Shown here one piece after another: positions 1 through 7,024 of a DNA stretch of 9,815 nt. The position numbers and the translations under genes are program-made. The notes below the pieces were generated by a model. That model saw nothing but the letters and a program-made list of their open reading frames with translations, was not told the DNA's origin and did not search any database. Source of the stretch: Melioribacteraceae bacterium (GTDB lineage: Bacteria; Bacteroidota; Ignavibacteria; Ignavibacteriales; Melioribacteraceae). The stretch is taken from contig JALSNL010000346.1 in assembly GCA_026987055.1 (NCBI GenBank), forward strand, positions 1-9,815. Reading direction: 5' to 3'. Positions within the stretch are counted from its first letter, which is position 1, and each line of letters starts with the position of its first letter.

Positions 1-110
1 ATTTGTAGAAAGCAAAAGTTCTACAGCATCGTAGATGCGATATTATGGTAAAACAAAAAATAACTAATAAAATCCTAGCTCCATAGGAGCGGTATTATTC
101 CATTTGCAGA
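1..110. repeat. Short array of ~50-base palindromic repeats
   Basis: Two clear units and the tail of a third are visible. Unit A has the stem GCATC (26-30), loop GTA and GATGC (34-38), followed by GATATTATGG. Unit B has the stem GCTCC (78-82), loop ATA and GGAGC (86-90), followed by GGTATTATTC and the tail ATTTGCAGA (102-110). The window opens with ATTTGTAGA (1-9), which matches the unit B tail with one change, so it is probably the end of a third unit. The stems start 52 bases apart. The two stems differ in sequence but each pairs perfectly, so pairing rather than sequence is conserved. From memory this resembles dispersed intergenic palindromes of Bacteroidota/Chlorobiota; I could not check this. 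No gene overlaps it. Confidence 0.6.
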
Positions 111-208
111 CAACAATATTAAAACATAAGTAAAAACAAATCATCAATCACCTATTGCCAATCATTTTTTTATCCGATTCGGCATATAGAAGAATTCCCC
201 AAAAGAAA

Positions 209-237
209 TTGTTTTTAAAATTCCATATCGATAGAAT
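209..237 (+). promoter_or_regulatory. Candidate sigma70-type promoter for dut-dnaE
   Basis: TTGTTT (209-214) and TAGAAT (232-237) are separated by 17 bases. The -10 box matches TATAAT at 5 of 6 positions and the -35 box matches TTGACA at 3 of 6. A start near 244 would give a leader of about 60 bases before the dut ATG at 305. A run of nine T residues (240-248) lies right after the -10 box. In AT-rich sequence such matches occur by chance, so this is only a candidate. Confidence 0.35.
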
Positions 238-304
238 CATTTTTTTTTATTAAATTCGAGTGCTAATTTCAATCCTTAAAATAAACTTCCGAATCAAGAA
301 AAAT

Positions 305-760
305 ATGGAAAAAATAAATTTAGAGATTAAAAGAATTTCAGATAAATACTCCGATATTGAACTGCCGCACTATGCAACAATTGGCAGTGCCGGAATGGAT
401 ATAAGAGCTGCTGTGGAAGACCAAATAATTATTGAAGCGGGTAAAGTTGTTTTGGTCCCTACAAATTTATCCGTTGCAATTCCCGAAGGGTACGAAATTC
501 AAGTTAGACCTCGCAGCGGTTTGGCGGCAAAACATGGAATCGGTTTGTTAAATTCACCCGGTACAATCGATTCTGATTACAGAGGGGAAATTAAAATTAT
601 TCTCTTTAATTTTAGTCAAGAAGATTTTGTAATTAAACGCGGCGATAGAATTGCACAATTAATTCTGGCCAAAGTTACAATTGCAAATTTGCTGGAGGTA
701 ACGGAATTAAATTCTACCGGAAGAGGAAGTGGCGGTTTCGGACATACAGGAAAATCTTAA
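305..760 (+). CDS. dut: Deoxyuridine 5'-triphosphate nucleotidohydrolase (dUTPase)
   Basis: This cytosolic enzyme hydrolyses dUTP to dUMP and pyrophosphate, which keeps uracil out of DNA and supplies dUMP for thymidylate synthesis. The 151-residue length is typical of the homotrimeric family. All five signature motifs are present in order: AGMDIRA (29-35), PRSGLA (69-74), GTIDSDYRG (86-94), RGDRIAQL (112-119) and the Gly-rich C-terminal arm RGSGGFGHTG (140-149). The catalytic Asp is D89 or D91 in motif 3, and Y92 in the same motif is expected to recognise the uracil/deoxyribose. I chose the ATG at 305 because the protein then begins just before the first conserved strand. An in-frame GTG at 260 would add 15 residues rich in Lys and Ile with no family counterpart. 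No strong Shine-Dalgarno precedes either start. dnaE follows after 36 bases and is probably co-transcribed. The family call is certain; the start is likely. Confidence 0.97.
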   Translation: MEKINLEIKRISDKYSDIELPHYATIGSAGMDIRAAVEDQIIIEAGKVVLVPTNLSVAIPEGYEIQVRPRSGLAAKHGIGLLNSPGTIDSDYRGEIKIILFNFSQEDFVIKRGDRIAQLILAKVTIANLLEVTELNSTGRGSGGFGHTGKS

Positions 761-796
761 AATAAGTAAAATATAAAATAAGGATTAAAATATTGA

Positions 797-3700
797 ATGT
801 GTGATTTCGTTCACCTACATAATCATTCTCATTACAGTTTGCAAGATGCTGCTTGCACAATAGATTCTTTAATTGAATCGGCACAAAAGAATAATATGGA
901 TGCGCTCGCCTTAACCGATCACGGTGTAATGTACGGAATATCCGAATTCTATAAAAAAGCAACCAAAGCAAAAATTAAACCTATTATTGGTGTTGAAGCT
1001 TATGTAACATTTGAAGGTTCACGGTTTGAAAAAGGGAAAAAAGATGCCGGTAGAAAAAGATCGAAGCATTATAATCATCTTATACTTTTGGCAAAGAACG
1101 ATATAGGTTATAAGAACCTGATGAAACTTACAACACAAGGTTTCACGGAAGGTTTTTATTATAAGCCCAGAATAGATTTGGAATTACTTAAAGAAAAATC
1201 AGAAGGATTAATCTGCACTTCCGCTTGTCTTGCCGGACCGGTTGCACAACCTTTGCTGAATGGAGATTATGAAAAAGCAAAAAAAAATTCCATAATTCTA
1301 AAAGAAATGTTTGGTGATGATTTTTATCTTGAATTGCAAGATCACGGTATGGAAGAAGATAAAATAATTATGGAAGGTATTCCCAAACTATCTAAAGAAT
1401 TGGGAATAAAAATGATTGCCACAAACGATATTCATTATATAGAAAAAGAACATTCGGTTGCTCATAATATTTTGCTTCTTCTTTCCGATAAAACCGGAAA
1501 AGATTATAGAGAACTAAGATATAGAACCGATCAAATTTATTTTAAGTCCGCTTCCGAAATGAAGGATCTTTTCGGGTCTTACAAAGGAGCAATTGAAAAT
1601 ACTTTGGAGATTAGTGAAAAATCGAATGTAAATTTAGATTTCAAACAATTTCATTATCCTATTTTTCCTATTCCCAAAGATTCGCCCGCAAAGAATTTAG
1701 ATGAATATTTTGAATTGCTTGCCAGGGAAGGTCTGCACAAAAGATTTAAAAAAATTACAAAAAACATTGAGGATAGATTTAATTACGAACTTGGTGTAAT
1801 TAAATCAATGGGATACTCCGGTTATTTTTTAATTACACAAGATTTTATTAATGCATCAAAAAAACAAGGCATTCCGGTTGGTCCGGGTAGAGGAAGCGCT
1901 GCCGGAAGTCTTATAGCCTACGCTCTTGGTATAACAAATATAAATCCTCTTGAGTATGATTTACTTTTTGAAAGATTTCTAAATCCGGCAAGACAATCAA
2001 TGCCCGATATTGATATTGATTTTGCAGACGATCAACGCGGTGACGCCATTGAATACGTAAAGCAAAAATATGGCGAAAAATCCGTTTGCCAAATTGTTAC
2101 TTTTAACCGTCTTTCTTCCAAAGCCGTTTTACGGGATGTTGCCAGAGTACTGAATATTCCAATTCCCACAGTTAATAATATTACAAAATGGATTCCTTCA
2201 AAGTTCGGTAAAGTTTATACAATTAAGCAAGCTTTGGATGAAGTACCTGAACTTAAATGGGTTAAAGAATCCGACGACAAATCAATAAAAGAATTGTTGA
2301 AATATGCTCAAGTTCTTGAAGGTATGAATCGCAATATTTCCAAACATGCCGCCGGTGTTGTTATTACTCCGGGTGAAGTTAGTGATCTTGTTCCGTTAGC
2401 TTCTGCCGGTGCCAACGGAGATCTTGTTACGCAATACAATATGAAGCAACTTGATTCCGCCGGTATTCTTAAAATGGATTTTCTTGGGTTAAGAACTTTA
2501 ACAATTATTAGAGATACTGTTGACTTAATTGAAAAAACACAAGGGATTAAAATTGACATAGATTCAATTCCTATTGATGACGAAAAAACTTACGAGCTGT
2601 TCGGGAAGGGACAAACCACCGCCGTATTTCAGTTTGAATCTTCTCCTATGAAGGAGCACCTTAAGAATCTGAAACCCAAAACTCTTAAAGACCTTTCTGC
2701 AATGAATGCTCTGTATCGTCCGGGACCAATGGAATTTATTGGTGATTTTATTGATAGACGACACGGACGAAAACAAATTGAATATTTACATCCGAAGTTG
2801 GAAGAAATTCTAAAAGAAACTTATGGTATTATTGTTTACCAAGAACAAGTAATACAAATAGCCAATAAAATTGCGGGCATGACTTTAGCAGAAGCAGATC
2901 TTTTAAGACGTGCAATGGGTAAAAAAGATTTGGCGGAAATGGCAAGACAAAAAACCAAGTTTGTAGAAGGAGCCGTAAAAAACGGTATCCCGCAAAAAAT
3001 TGCCGAAGAAATTTTTGTTGTTATAGATAAATTTGCTAACTATGGTTTTAATAAAAGTCATGCTGTTGCTTATAGTTATGTTGCTTATCAAACAGGATAT
3101 TTAAAAACTCATTATCCTGCCGAATTTCTTGCATCCAACCTTACAAATGAATTTGGTAACTCGGATAAAGTTACCGCATTACTTGATGATTGTAGAAAAT
3201 TAAAAATTCATGTGATGTTACCCGATGTAAACAAACCCTCGGTAAAATTTACCGTTGAAAATGGTAATATCGTTTTTGGTATGTCTGCAATTAAAAATGT
3301 TGGTATAAATGCTGTCAAAGAACTTGAAAGAGCACGCAAAGAATTAGGAAGAGATTTTAAAACCATTTTTGATCTTACTTCTCATATAGATACAAGGGTT
3401 GTAAATAAAAGAGCAATGGAAGGTTTGGTACTTGCCGGTGCTTTGGATAACTTGAAGGGAACCAGAGCTCAAAATTTTGCTACTATAGAACATGCACTTT
3501 CTTTTGGAAGTAAAGTTCAAAGTTCAAGTCTTAATCAAGGTGATAGTTTATTTGGAAACATACAAGAAACAATTGCCATTGAAGAACCTGATTTGGAAGA
3601 TGTTCCGCCTTGGACGCATAAAGATAAACTTGCTAAAGAAAGGGAAGTGTTGGGCTTTTATCTTTCCGATCATCCGCTAAGAAAATTTGAATCGGAATAT

Positions 3701-4246
3701 AATTCATTTTCCACAATAAAATTGGGAGACCCTGATACCTATAAAAACAAAGAATCCGTTAGAGCTTGCGGCGTTGTTACATCCGTAAAAACACGTATGG
3801 ATAAATCCGGTAGAAATATGGCTTTCTTTAAACTGGATGATTTTTCCGGCTCATGTGAATGTATAATGTTTGGTAAAGTATATGGTAAAGTAGGGGAATT
3901 GATAGAACCCGAATCAACAATAATGGTTATGGGTAAATTGGAAAGTAATGGAGATGCTATAAAATTACACGTTGATGATGCTTTGGCATTAAGTGAAGTT
4001 TCCGGTAAATTAACAAAGCGTTTAGGATTACTAATAGATGCAAATAAACATGATGAAAAAATAATTCCGGAATTAAAGAAATTGCTCGAAAAAAATTCAG
4101 GCGAAATTCCTATTGCTATCTATTTAAAGTTTAATGGAACTGCTAAAAAGTTCTTCATCAATAATAAAGTTAAATTAAATAATGAATTGATTAGCGGAAT
4201 TCATAAGCTGTTAGGTGAAGAAGCAATTTCATATCAAACCATGTAA
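797..4246 (+). CDS. dnaE: DNA polymerase III subunit alpha (replicative polymerase)
   Basis: This is the catalytic subunit of the replicative DNA polymerase III holoenzyme. The 1149 residues match the usual DnaE1 length, with no intein or truncation. The N-terminal PHP domain (about 1-280) keeps the full metal-site set: H8, H10, D17, H42, E67, H94, C144, D211 and H213. The polymerase core has GPGRGSAAGS (362-371), the PDIDIDF motif with catalytic D406 and D408, and the third aspartate D561 in KMDFLGL. YGFNKSHAVAYS (749-760) lies in the conserved region before the helix-hairpin-helix part. QGDSLF (914-919) fits the internal beta-clamp-binding motif. An OB fold (about 985-1065) and a tau-binding-like C-terminal domain follow. 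AAGGA (780-784) lies 12 bases before the ATG. The gene sits 36 bases behind dut, which links dUTP removal to replication. A terminator-like hairpin lies about 90 bases downstream. Confidence 0.98.
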   Translation: MCDFVHLHNHSHYSLQDAACTIDSLIESAQKNNMDALALTDHGVMYGISEFYKKATKAKIKPIIGVEAYVTFEGSRFEKGKKDAGRKRSKHYNHLILLAKNDIGYKNLMKLTTQGFTEGFYYKPRIDLELLKEKSEGLICTSACLAGPVAQPLLNGDYEKAKKNSIILKEMFGDDFYLELQDHGMEEDKIIMEGIPKLSKELGIKMIATNDIHYIEKEHSVAHNILLLLSDKTGKDYRELRYRTDQIYFKSASEMKDLFGSYKGAIENTLEISEKSNVNLDFKQFHYPIFPIPKDSPAKNLDEYFELLAREGLHKRFKKITKNIEDRFNYELGVIKSMGYSGYFLITQDFINASKKQGIPVGPGRGSAAGSLIAYALGITNINPLEYDLLFERFLNPARQSMPDIDIDFADDQRGDAIEYVKQKYGEKSVCQIVTFNRLSSKAVLRDVARVLNIPIPTVNNITKWIPSKFGKVYTIKQALDEVPELKWVKESDDKSIKELLKYAQVLEGMNRNISKHAAGVVITPGEVSDLVPLASAGANGDLVTQYNMKQLDSAGILKMDFLGLRTLTIIRDTVDLIEKTQGIKIDIDSIPIDDEKTYELFGKGQTTAVFQFESSPMKEHLKNLKPKTLKDLSAMNALYRPGPMEFIGDFIDRRHGRKQIEYLHPKLEEILKETYGIIVYQEQVIQIANKIAGMTLAEADLLRRAMGKKDLAEMARQKTKFVEGAVKNGIPQKIAEEIFVVIDKFANYGFNKSHAVAYSYVAYQTGYLKTHYPAEFLASNLTNEFGNSDKVTALLDDCRKLKIHVMLPDVNKPSVKFTVENGNIVFGMSAIKNVGINAVKELERARKELGRDFKTIFDLTSHIDTRVVNKRAMEGLVLAGALDNLKGTRAQNFATIEHALSFGSKVQSSSLNQGDSLFGNIQETIAIEEPDLEDVPPWTHKDKLAKEREVLGFYLSDHPLRKFESEYNSFSTIKLGDPDTYKNKESVRACGVVTSVKTRMDKSGRNMAFFKLDDFSGSCECIMFGKVYGKVGELIEPESTIMVMGKLESNGDAIKLHVDDALALSEVSGKLTKRLGLLIDANKHDEKIIPELKKLLEKNSGEIPIAIYLKFNGTAKKFFINNKVKLNNELISGIHKLLGEEAISYQTM

Positions 4247-4332
4247 AAGTTGTCTTTAGAAAAATAAATATATAGTTTGAATTTTAATTATTGTACAAAA
4301 GCTAAAATGGTTTTCCTTTTGGAATCTGATAG

Positions 4333-4352
4333 AAAAACCTTCAAGGTTTTTT
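4333..4352 (+). terminator. Terminator-like hairpin after dnaE
   Basis: An 8-bp perfect stem, AAAAACCT (4333-4340) with AGGTTTTT (4344-4351), closes over a TCA loop and ends in a run of T residues. The symmetrical A and T tracts mean it could work on either strand, although both neighbouring operons are on the plus strand. It lies 87 bases after the dnaE stop. The stem is AT-rich, so its strength is uncertain. A shorter relative with the same core lies at 4420-4432. Confidence 0.55.
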
Positions 4353-4419
4353 ATGTCTTACAAAACACCAAAAAATAGTTAATTGATAAATATGAAACGA
4401 CTTTTAAAAGTATCGGTAT

Positions 4420-4432
4420 AACCTCTAAGGTT
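4420..4432. repeat. Second copy of the AACCT/AGGTT hairpin core
   Basis: AACCT (4420-4424) pairs with AGGTT (4428-4432) across a CTA loop. This is the same stem core as the hairpin at 4333-4352, with a different three-base loop, 84 bases further on. It may be a weak second terminator (TTTCTTAATT follows) or a member of a dispersed palindrome family. Confidence 0.4.
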
Positions 4433-4597
4433 TCTTAATTGTTGAAATCTGAATTTAGCTCTTTTCGGGAAAATCAATTTGTTTTAAGTATATAAGAGTT
4501 TTGAGATAAGAAATTTAATAAATCAGATAACTAAACTAAGGTTGGAATAAAGAATTTTTATCAATAATAAAAAAATATCTTAATAGAATCAATTTGT

Positions 4598-4612
4598 AAT
4601 AACATTGTTATT
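4598..4612. promoter_or_regulatory. 15-bp dyad, possible operator of the fatty-acyl operon
   Basis: AATAACA (4598-4604) and TGTTATT (4606-4612) form a perfect 7-1-7 inverted repeat about 40 bases before the next start codon. The single-base centre is too short for an RNA hairpin loop, which favours a DNA-binding site for a dimeric regulator. It overlaps a poor promoter candidate, TTGTAA (4594-4599) with TATAAA (4615-4620) and a 15-base spacer. The background is strongly AT-rich, so chance is a real alternative. Confidence 0.3.
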
Positions 4613-4651
4613 TTTATAAATTTTCGCAATCAATAATAAAGAAGGATTAAT

Positions 4652-5476
4652 ATGACACGCAAATGGGCTTTAATACTTGGTGCATCAAGTGGATTTGGTG
4701 GAGCAACAGCAATTGAATTGGCAAAAAACGGATATAGTATTCTCGGTATTCATCTTGACAGACAAAGCACAATGCATAAAGTTTCACAAATTATAAAAAA
4801 GATTCAAAAATATGGTCAAGAGGCAATCTTCTATAATATGAATGCTGCTGACCCTATAAAAAGAAATGATACTCTGGATGAATTCAAAGAAAGATTTGCT
4901 ACTAAAGATCATCCGCATGTTCATGTTCTTATACATTCTTTAGCATTTGGAACTCTTAAACCCTTTATAACTAAATCACCTAATGATTGTATTTCAAAAA
5001 CCCAAATGGATATGACAATGGATGTTATGGCTCATACGTTGGTTTATTGGACTCAAGGTTTGGTACAAAGAGATTTATTAGCTAAAGGCGGTAGAATATT
5101 TGCTTTAACCAGTGCCGGTTCCCAACAAGTTATTCCGTTTTACGGAGCAGTCTCAGCTGCTAAAGCAGCAGTTGAAGCACACATAAGACAATTGTCTGTA
5201 GAACTGGGACCAATGAAAGTTACGGCAAATGCGATTATGGCCGGTGTTACAGATACACCTGCATTAAGAAAAATTCCGGGAAACGAATTGATGGTAAAAG
5301 CTGCTAAAGATAAAAATCCAATGGGCAAACTAACAGTTCCGGAAGAAGTAGCTAAAGCAATTGTTATGTTATGTCAACCTGCAGCGGATTGGATATCAGG
5401 TAATGTTATTGGTGTTGATGGTGGTGAGTATAATGTTAGTTATACCGGTGAAATAGTTTGCAAACCAATTAAATAA
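4652..5476 (+). CDS. Enoyl-ACP reductase-like short-chain dehydrogenase (FabL/FabI type)
   Basis: This is a 274-residue Rossmann-fold oxidoreductase of the short-chain dehydrogenase superfamily, probably reducing a trans-2-enoyl thioester with NAD(P)H at the last step of fatty-acid elongation. The nucleotide-binding loop is GASSGFG (10-16). The active site has Y164 and K171 with six residues between them, the spacing of enoyl-ACP reductases rather than the YxxxK of classical family members. IHSLAFG (94-100) resembles the FabI segment VHSIGFA. The second Tyr of FabI, ten residues before the catalytic one, is Ser here (S154), as in FabL. VDGGEY (255-260) is the usual C-terminal cofactor/tetramer motif. 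GAAGGA (4640-4646 region) precedes the ATG by about five bases. The gene is first in an operon, 26 bases ahead of an acyl-CoA dehydrogenase. The substrate (ACP or CoA thioester) cannot be read from sequence, so I give no gene symbol. Confidence 0.82.
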   Translation: MTRKWALILGASSGFGGATAIELAKNGYSILGIHLDRQSTMHKVSQIIKKIQKYGQEAIFYNMNAADPIKRNDTLDEFKERFATKDHPHVHVLIHSLAFGTLKPFITKSPNDCISKTQMDMTMDVMAHTLVYWTQGLVQRDLLAKGGRIFALTSAGSQQVIPFYGAVSAAKAAVEAHIRQLSVELGPMKVTANAIMAGVTDTPALRKIPGNELMVKAAKDKNPMGKLTVPEEVAKAIVMLCQPAADWISGNVIGVDGGEYNVSYTGEIVCKPIK

Positions 5477-5502
5477 CTTGTTAATAAATACTAGGTGGTA
5501 GA

Positions 5503-6645
5503 ATGTTTGAATTTGCTTTTACTGAAGAGCAGCAAATGCTGCGTGACATGGTTAAAGATTTTACTAATAATGAAATTAAGCCATTGGCTGCAAAAATTGA
5601 TGAAGAAGGAAAAATTCCTAAAGAGTTAATGAAAAAATTGGGTGAGTTAGGTGTTTTAGGTGTTGCTTTCCCCGAAGAATACGGTGGTGGCGGATTTGGT
5701 GAAATCGGTTACTGTATTTCCCAAGAAGAAATTGCAAGAGGTTGTATGTCAACAGCAACTGTTATAGGTGCTCACCAATCAATTGGTGCCAATGCTATTT
5801 ATTTGGGAGGAAGTGAAGAGCAAAAGAAAAAATATCTGGCACCTTTAGCTTCCGGAGAAAAATTAGCAGCGTTTTGCTTAACAGAAGCTCAAGCAGGTTC
5901 GGATTCATTCAATCTAAGAACAAAAGCATATCTTGATGGAGATGAATGGGTTATTAACGGAGAAAAATTATGGATTACAAATGGTGGTACCGCTGATATA
6001 GTTTCCGTTTTTGCCAGAACTCCAAAAGGTATTTCGGCGTTTATTGTTGAAACAGATAACCCTGGTTTTCAAGCCGGTCCGCCGGAAAAGAAAATGGGAA
6101 TTAAAGGTAGTTCAACACATGCAATCACTTTTGATAATGTTAGAGTGCCGCAAGAAAATTTAATTGGTAAAGACGGAAGAGGATTTCTTTTGGCAATGAA
6201 GACACTTGATACCGGAAGGCTTGGCTTAGGAGCTGCATGTTTAGGAGCTGCAAAAGAACTTTTGGAAATGTCAACTTTATATGCAAAAGAAAGAGAACAG
6301 TTTGATCAAACAATTAGTCATTTCCAAGCAATTCAATTTTATCTTGCCGAAATGGCTACTATGATTTATACTATGGAATCTATGGTTTACAGAACTGCTG
6401 TTGATTATGATTTGGGTAAAAATGTTTCCCGCCAATCGGCTATGGTTAAACTCTATTGTTCCGAATCTCTTGATAAAATTGCTGACCTTGCTGTACAGAT
6501 ACACGGGGGAATGGGATATTCCAAAGAATTACCAATTGAAAGATTTTATAGAGATGCGAGAATTAATAGAATATTTGAAGGAACTAATGAAATACAAAAA
6601 GTAATTATTGCCCGTGATATTCTAAAGAAAAAAGGGAAGATGTAA
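5503..6645 (+). CDS. Acyl-CoA dehydrogenase (short/medium-chain type)
   Basis: This FAD enzyme oxidises a saturated acyl-CoA to the trans-2-enoyl-CoA, the first step of beta-oxidation, and passes electrons to electron-transfer flavoprotein, which is not in this window. The 380 residues match the soluble family. The domains run in order: N-terminal helices (about 1-120), middle beta domain with the signature CLTEAQAGSDS (125-135) and WITN (157-160), and C-terminal helical domain with QIHGGMGY (332-339). E359 in RIFEGTNEIQ is at the catalytic-base position of short- and medium-chain enzymes. One oddity is that the RxxFG motif in the FAD/dimer region reads REQFD, with D268 replacing the usual Gly. 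AGGTGG (5493-5498) lies four bases before the ATG. Short gaps on both sides place it in an operon with the upstream reductase and the downstream thioredoxin. Chain-length preference is not predictable from what I can see. Confidence 0.95.
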   Translation: MFEFAFTEEQQMLRDMVKDFTNNEIKPLAAKIDEEGKIPKELMKKLGELGVLGVAFPEEYGGGGFGEIGYCISQEEIARGCMSTATVIGAHQSIGANAIYLGGSEEQKKKYLAPLASGEKLAAFCLTEAQAGSDSFNLRTKAYLDGDEWVINGEKLWITNGGTADIVSVFARTPKGISAFIVETDNPGFQAGPPEKKMGIKGSSTHAITFDNVRVPQENLIGKDGRGFLLAMKTLDTGRLGLGAACLGAAKELLEMSTLYAKEREQFDQTISHFQAIQFYLAEMATMIYTMESMVYRTAVDYDLGKNVSRQSAMVKLYCSESLDKIADLAVQIHGGMGYSKELPIERFYRDARINRIFEGTNEIQKVIIARDILKKKGKM

Positions 6646-6672
6646 AAAATAAATTAAGGAGAAATAAAATAT

Positions 6673-6993
6673 ATGAAACCATTGATTTTTACAGATGCAA
6701 ATTTTGAAGCGGAGGTTGTAAACTCTGATTTACCGGTCTTAGTTGATCTTTGGGCTATATGGTGCGGACCTTGTAAAATGATAGGTCCAATTGTTGAAGA
6801 ATTAGCTGAAGAATATGATGGCAAACTTAAAGTTGGAAAACTTGATGTAGATGCAAATCAACAAACAGCTATTAAATATGGTGTTAGAAGCATTCCTACG
6901 GTCTTAATCTTCAAAAATGGAGAGGTTAAAGAAACAATAATAGGTGCTGTTCCTAAATCTGTATTTGTAGAAAAATTAAAAAGCGTTTTGTAG
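6673..6993 (+). CDS. trxA: Thioredoxin
   Basis: This small cytosolic dithiol-disulfide oxidoreductase is kept reduced by thioredoxin reductase, which is not in this window. The 106-residue length is standard. The active site is WCGPC (30-34) with redox cysteines C31 and C34, preceded by the buried D25 and W27. The cis-proline is P75 in RSIPT, and FKNGE (80-84) precedes the last strand pair. There is no signal peptide or membrane segment. AAGGAG (6656-6661) lies 11 bases before the ATG. It starts 27 bases after the acyl-CoA dehydrogenase and is followed at once by a strong hairpin, so it appears to be the last gene of that operon. Whether it serves those enzymes or is simply carried with them is unknown. 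It may be one of several paralogues. Confidence 0.96.
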   Translation: MKPLIFTDANFEAEVVNSDLPVLVDLWAIWCGPCKMIGPIVEELAEEYDGKLKVGKLDVDANQQTAIKYGVRSIPTVLIFKNGEVKETIIGAVPKSVFVEKLKSVL

Positions 6994-6995
6994 AT

Positions 6996-7024
6996 TAAAC
7001 TGTAAAAAATGTTACAGTTTATTA
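6996..7024 (+). terminator. Hairpin terminator after the thioredoxin gene
   Basis: A perfect 10-bp stem, TAAACTGTAA (6996-7005) with TTACAGTTTA (7012-7021), closes over a six-base loop and begins two bases after the thioredoxin stop codon. The U-tail is short (TTTATTA), so termination may be partial, but the position and length of the stem make it the clearest structure in the window. It likely ends the transcript that starts before 4652. Confidence 0.65.

Larger units (their letters stand above)
4247..4651. other. 405-base intergenic region between two operons
   Basis: No credible gene is present. The stretch is very AT-rich and holds a terminator-like hairpin (4333-4352), a perfect 12-bp palindrome ACTTTTAAAAGT (4400-4411), a second small hairpin of the same core (4420-4432) and a 15-bp dyad (4598-4612) close to the downstream start codon. 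It most likely ends the dut-dnaE transcript and begins the fatty-acyl operon transcript. Confidence 0.6.

Noticed and set aside
1..110. CRISPR array
   Set aside because: The units are only palindrome-plus-flank with diverged stems, there are two or three of them, and spacing and repeat identity do not fit direct repeats with unique spacers; no cas gene is present.
156..184. Imperfect hairpin TGCCAATC/GATTCGGCA upstream of dut
   Set aside because: It has one bulge, a 12-base loop and no T tail; the T run is in the loop. This is likely chance in AT-rich DNA.
260..304. GTG start at 260 for dut, adding 15 residues
   Set aside because: The extension is Lys/Ile-rich, has no counterpart in dUTPases and lacks a ribosome site; the ATG at 305 gives the normal 151 residues.
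714..971. Minus-strand 85-codon frame over the dut-dnaE junction
   Set aside because: It overlaps two certain genes on the other strand and shows no recognisable protein motif; the same holds for the other minus-strand frames inside dnaE, the reductase, the dehydrogenase and the receptor.
3492..3680. Plus-strand 62-codon frame inside dnaE
   Set aside because: It is an out-of-frame shadow of a region where the DnaE frame has the clamp-binding motif and the start of the OB-fold linker.
4307..4378. 23-codon ORF in the gap after dnaE
   Set aside because: It has no ribosome site and runs straight through the terminator-like hairpin at 4333-4352.
4400..4411. 12-bp palindrome ACTTTTAAAAGT as a regulatory site
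   Set aside because: It is a simple A/T-centred palindrome far from any start codon; nothing beyond symmetry supports a function.
6401..6604. Plus-strand 67-codon frame inside the acyl-CoA dehydrogenase
   Set aside because: The dehydrogenase frame holds the catalytic Glu and QIHGGMGY here; the other frame is a shadow.
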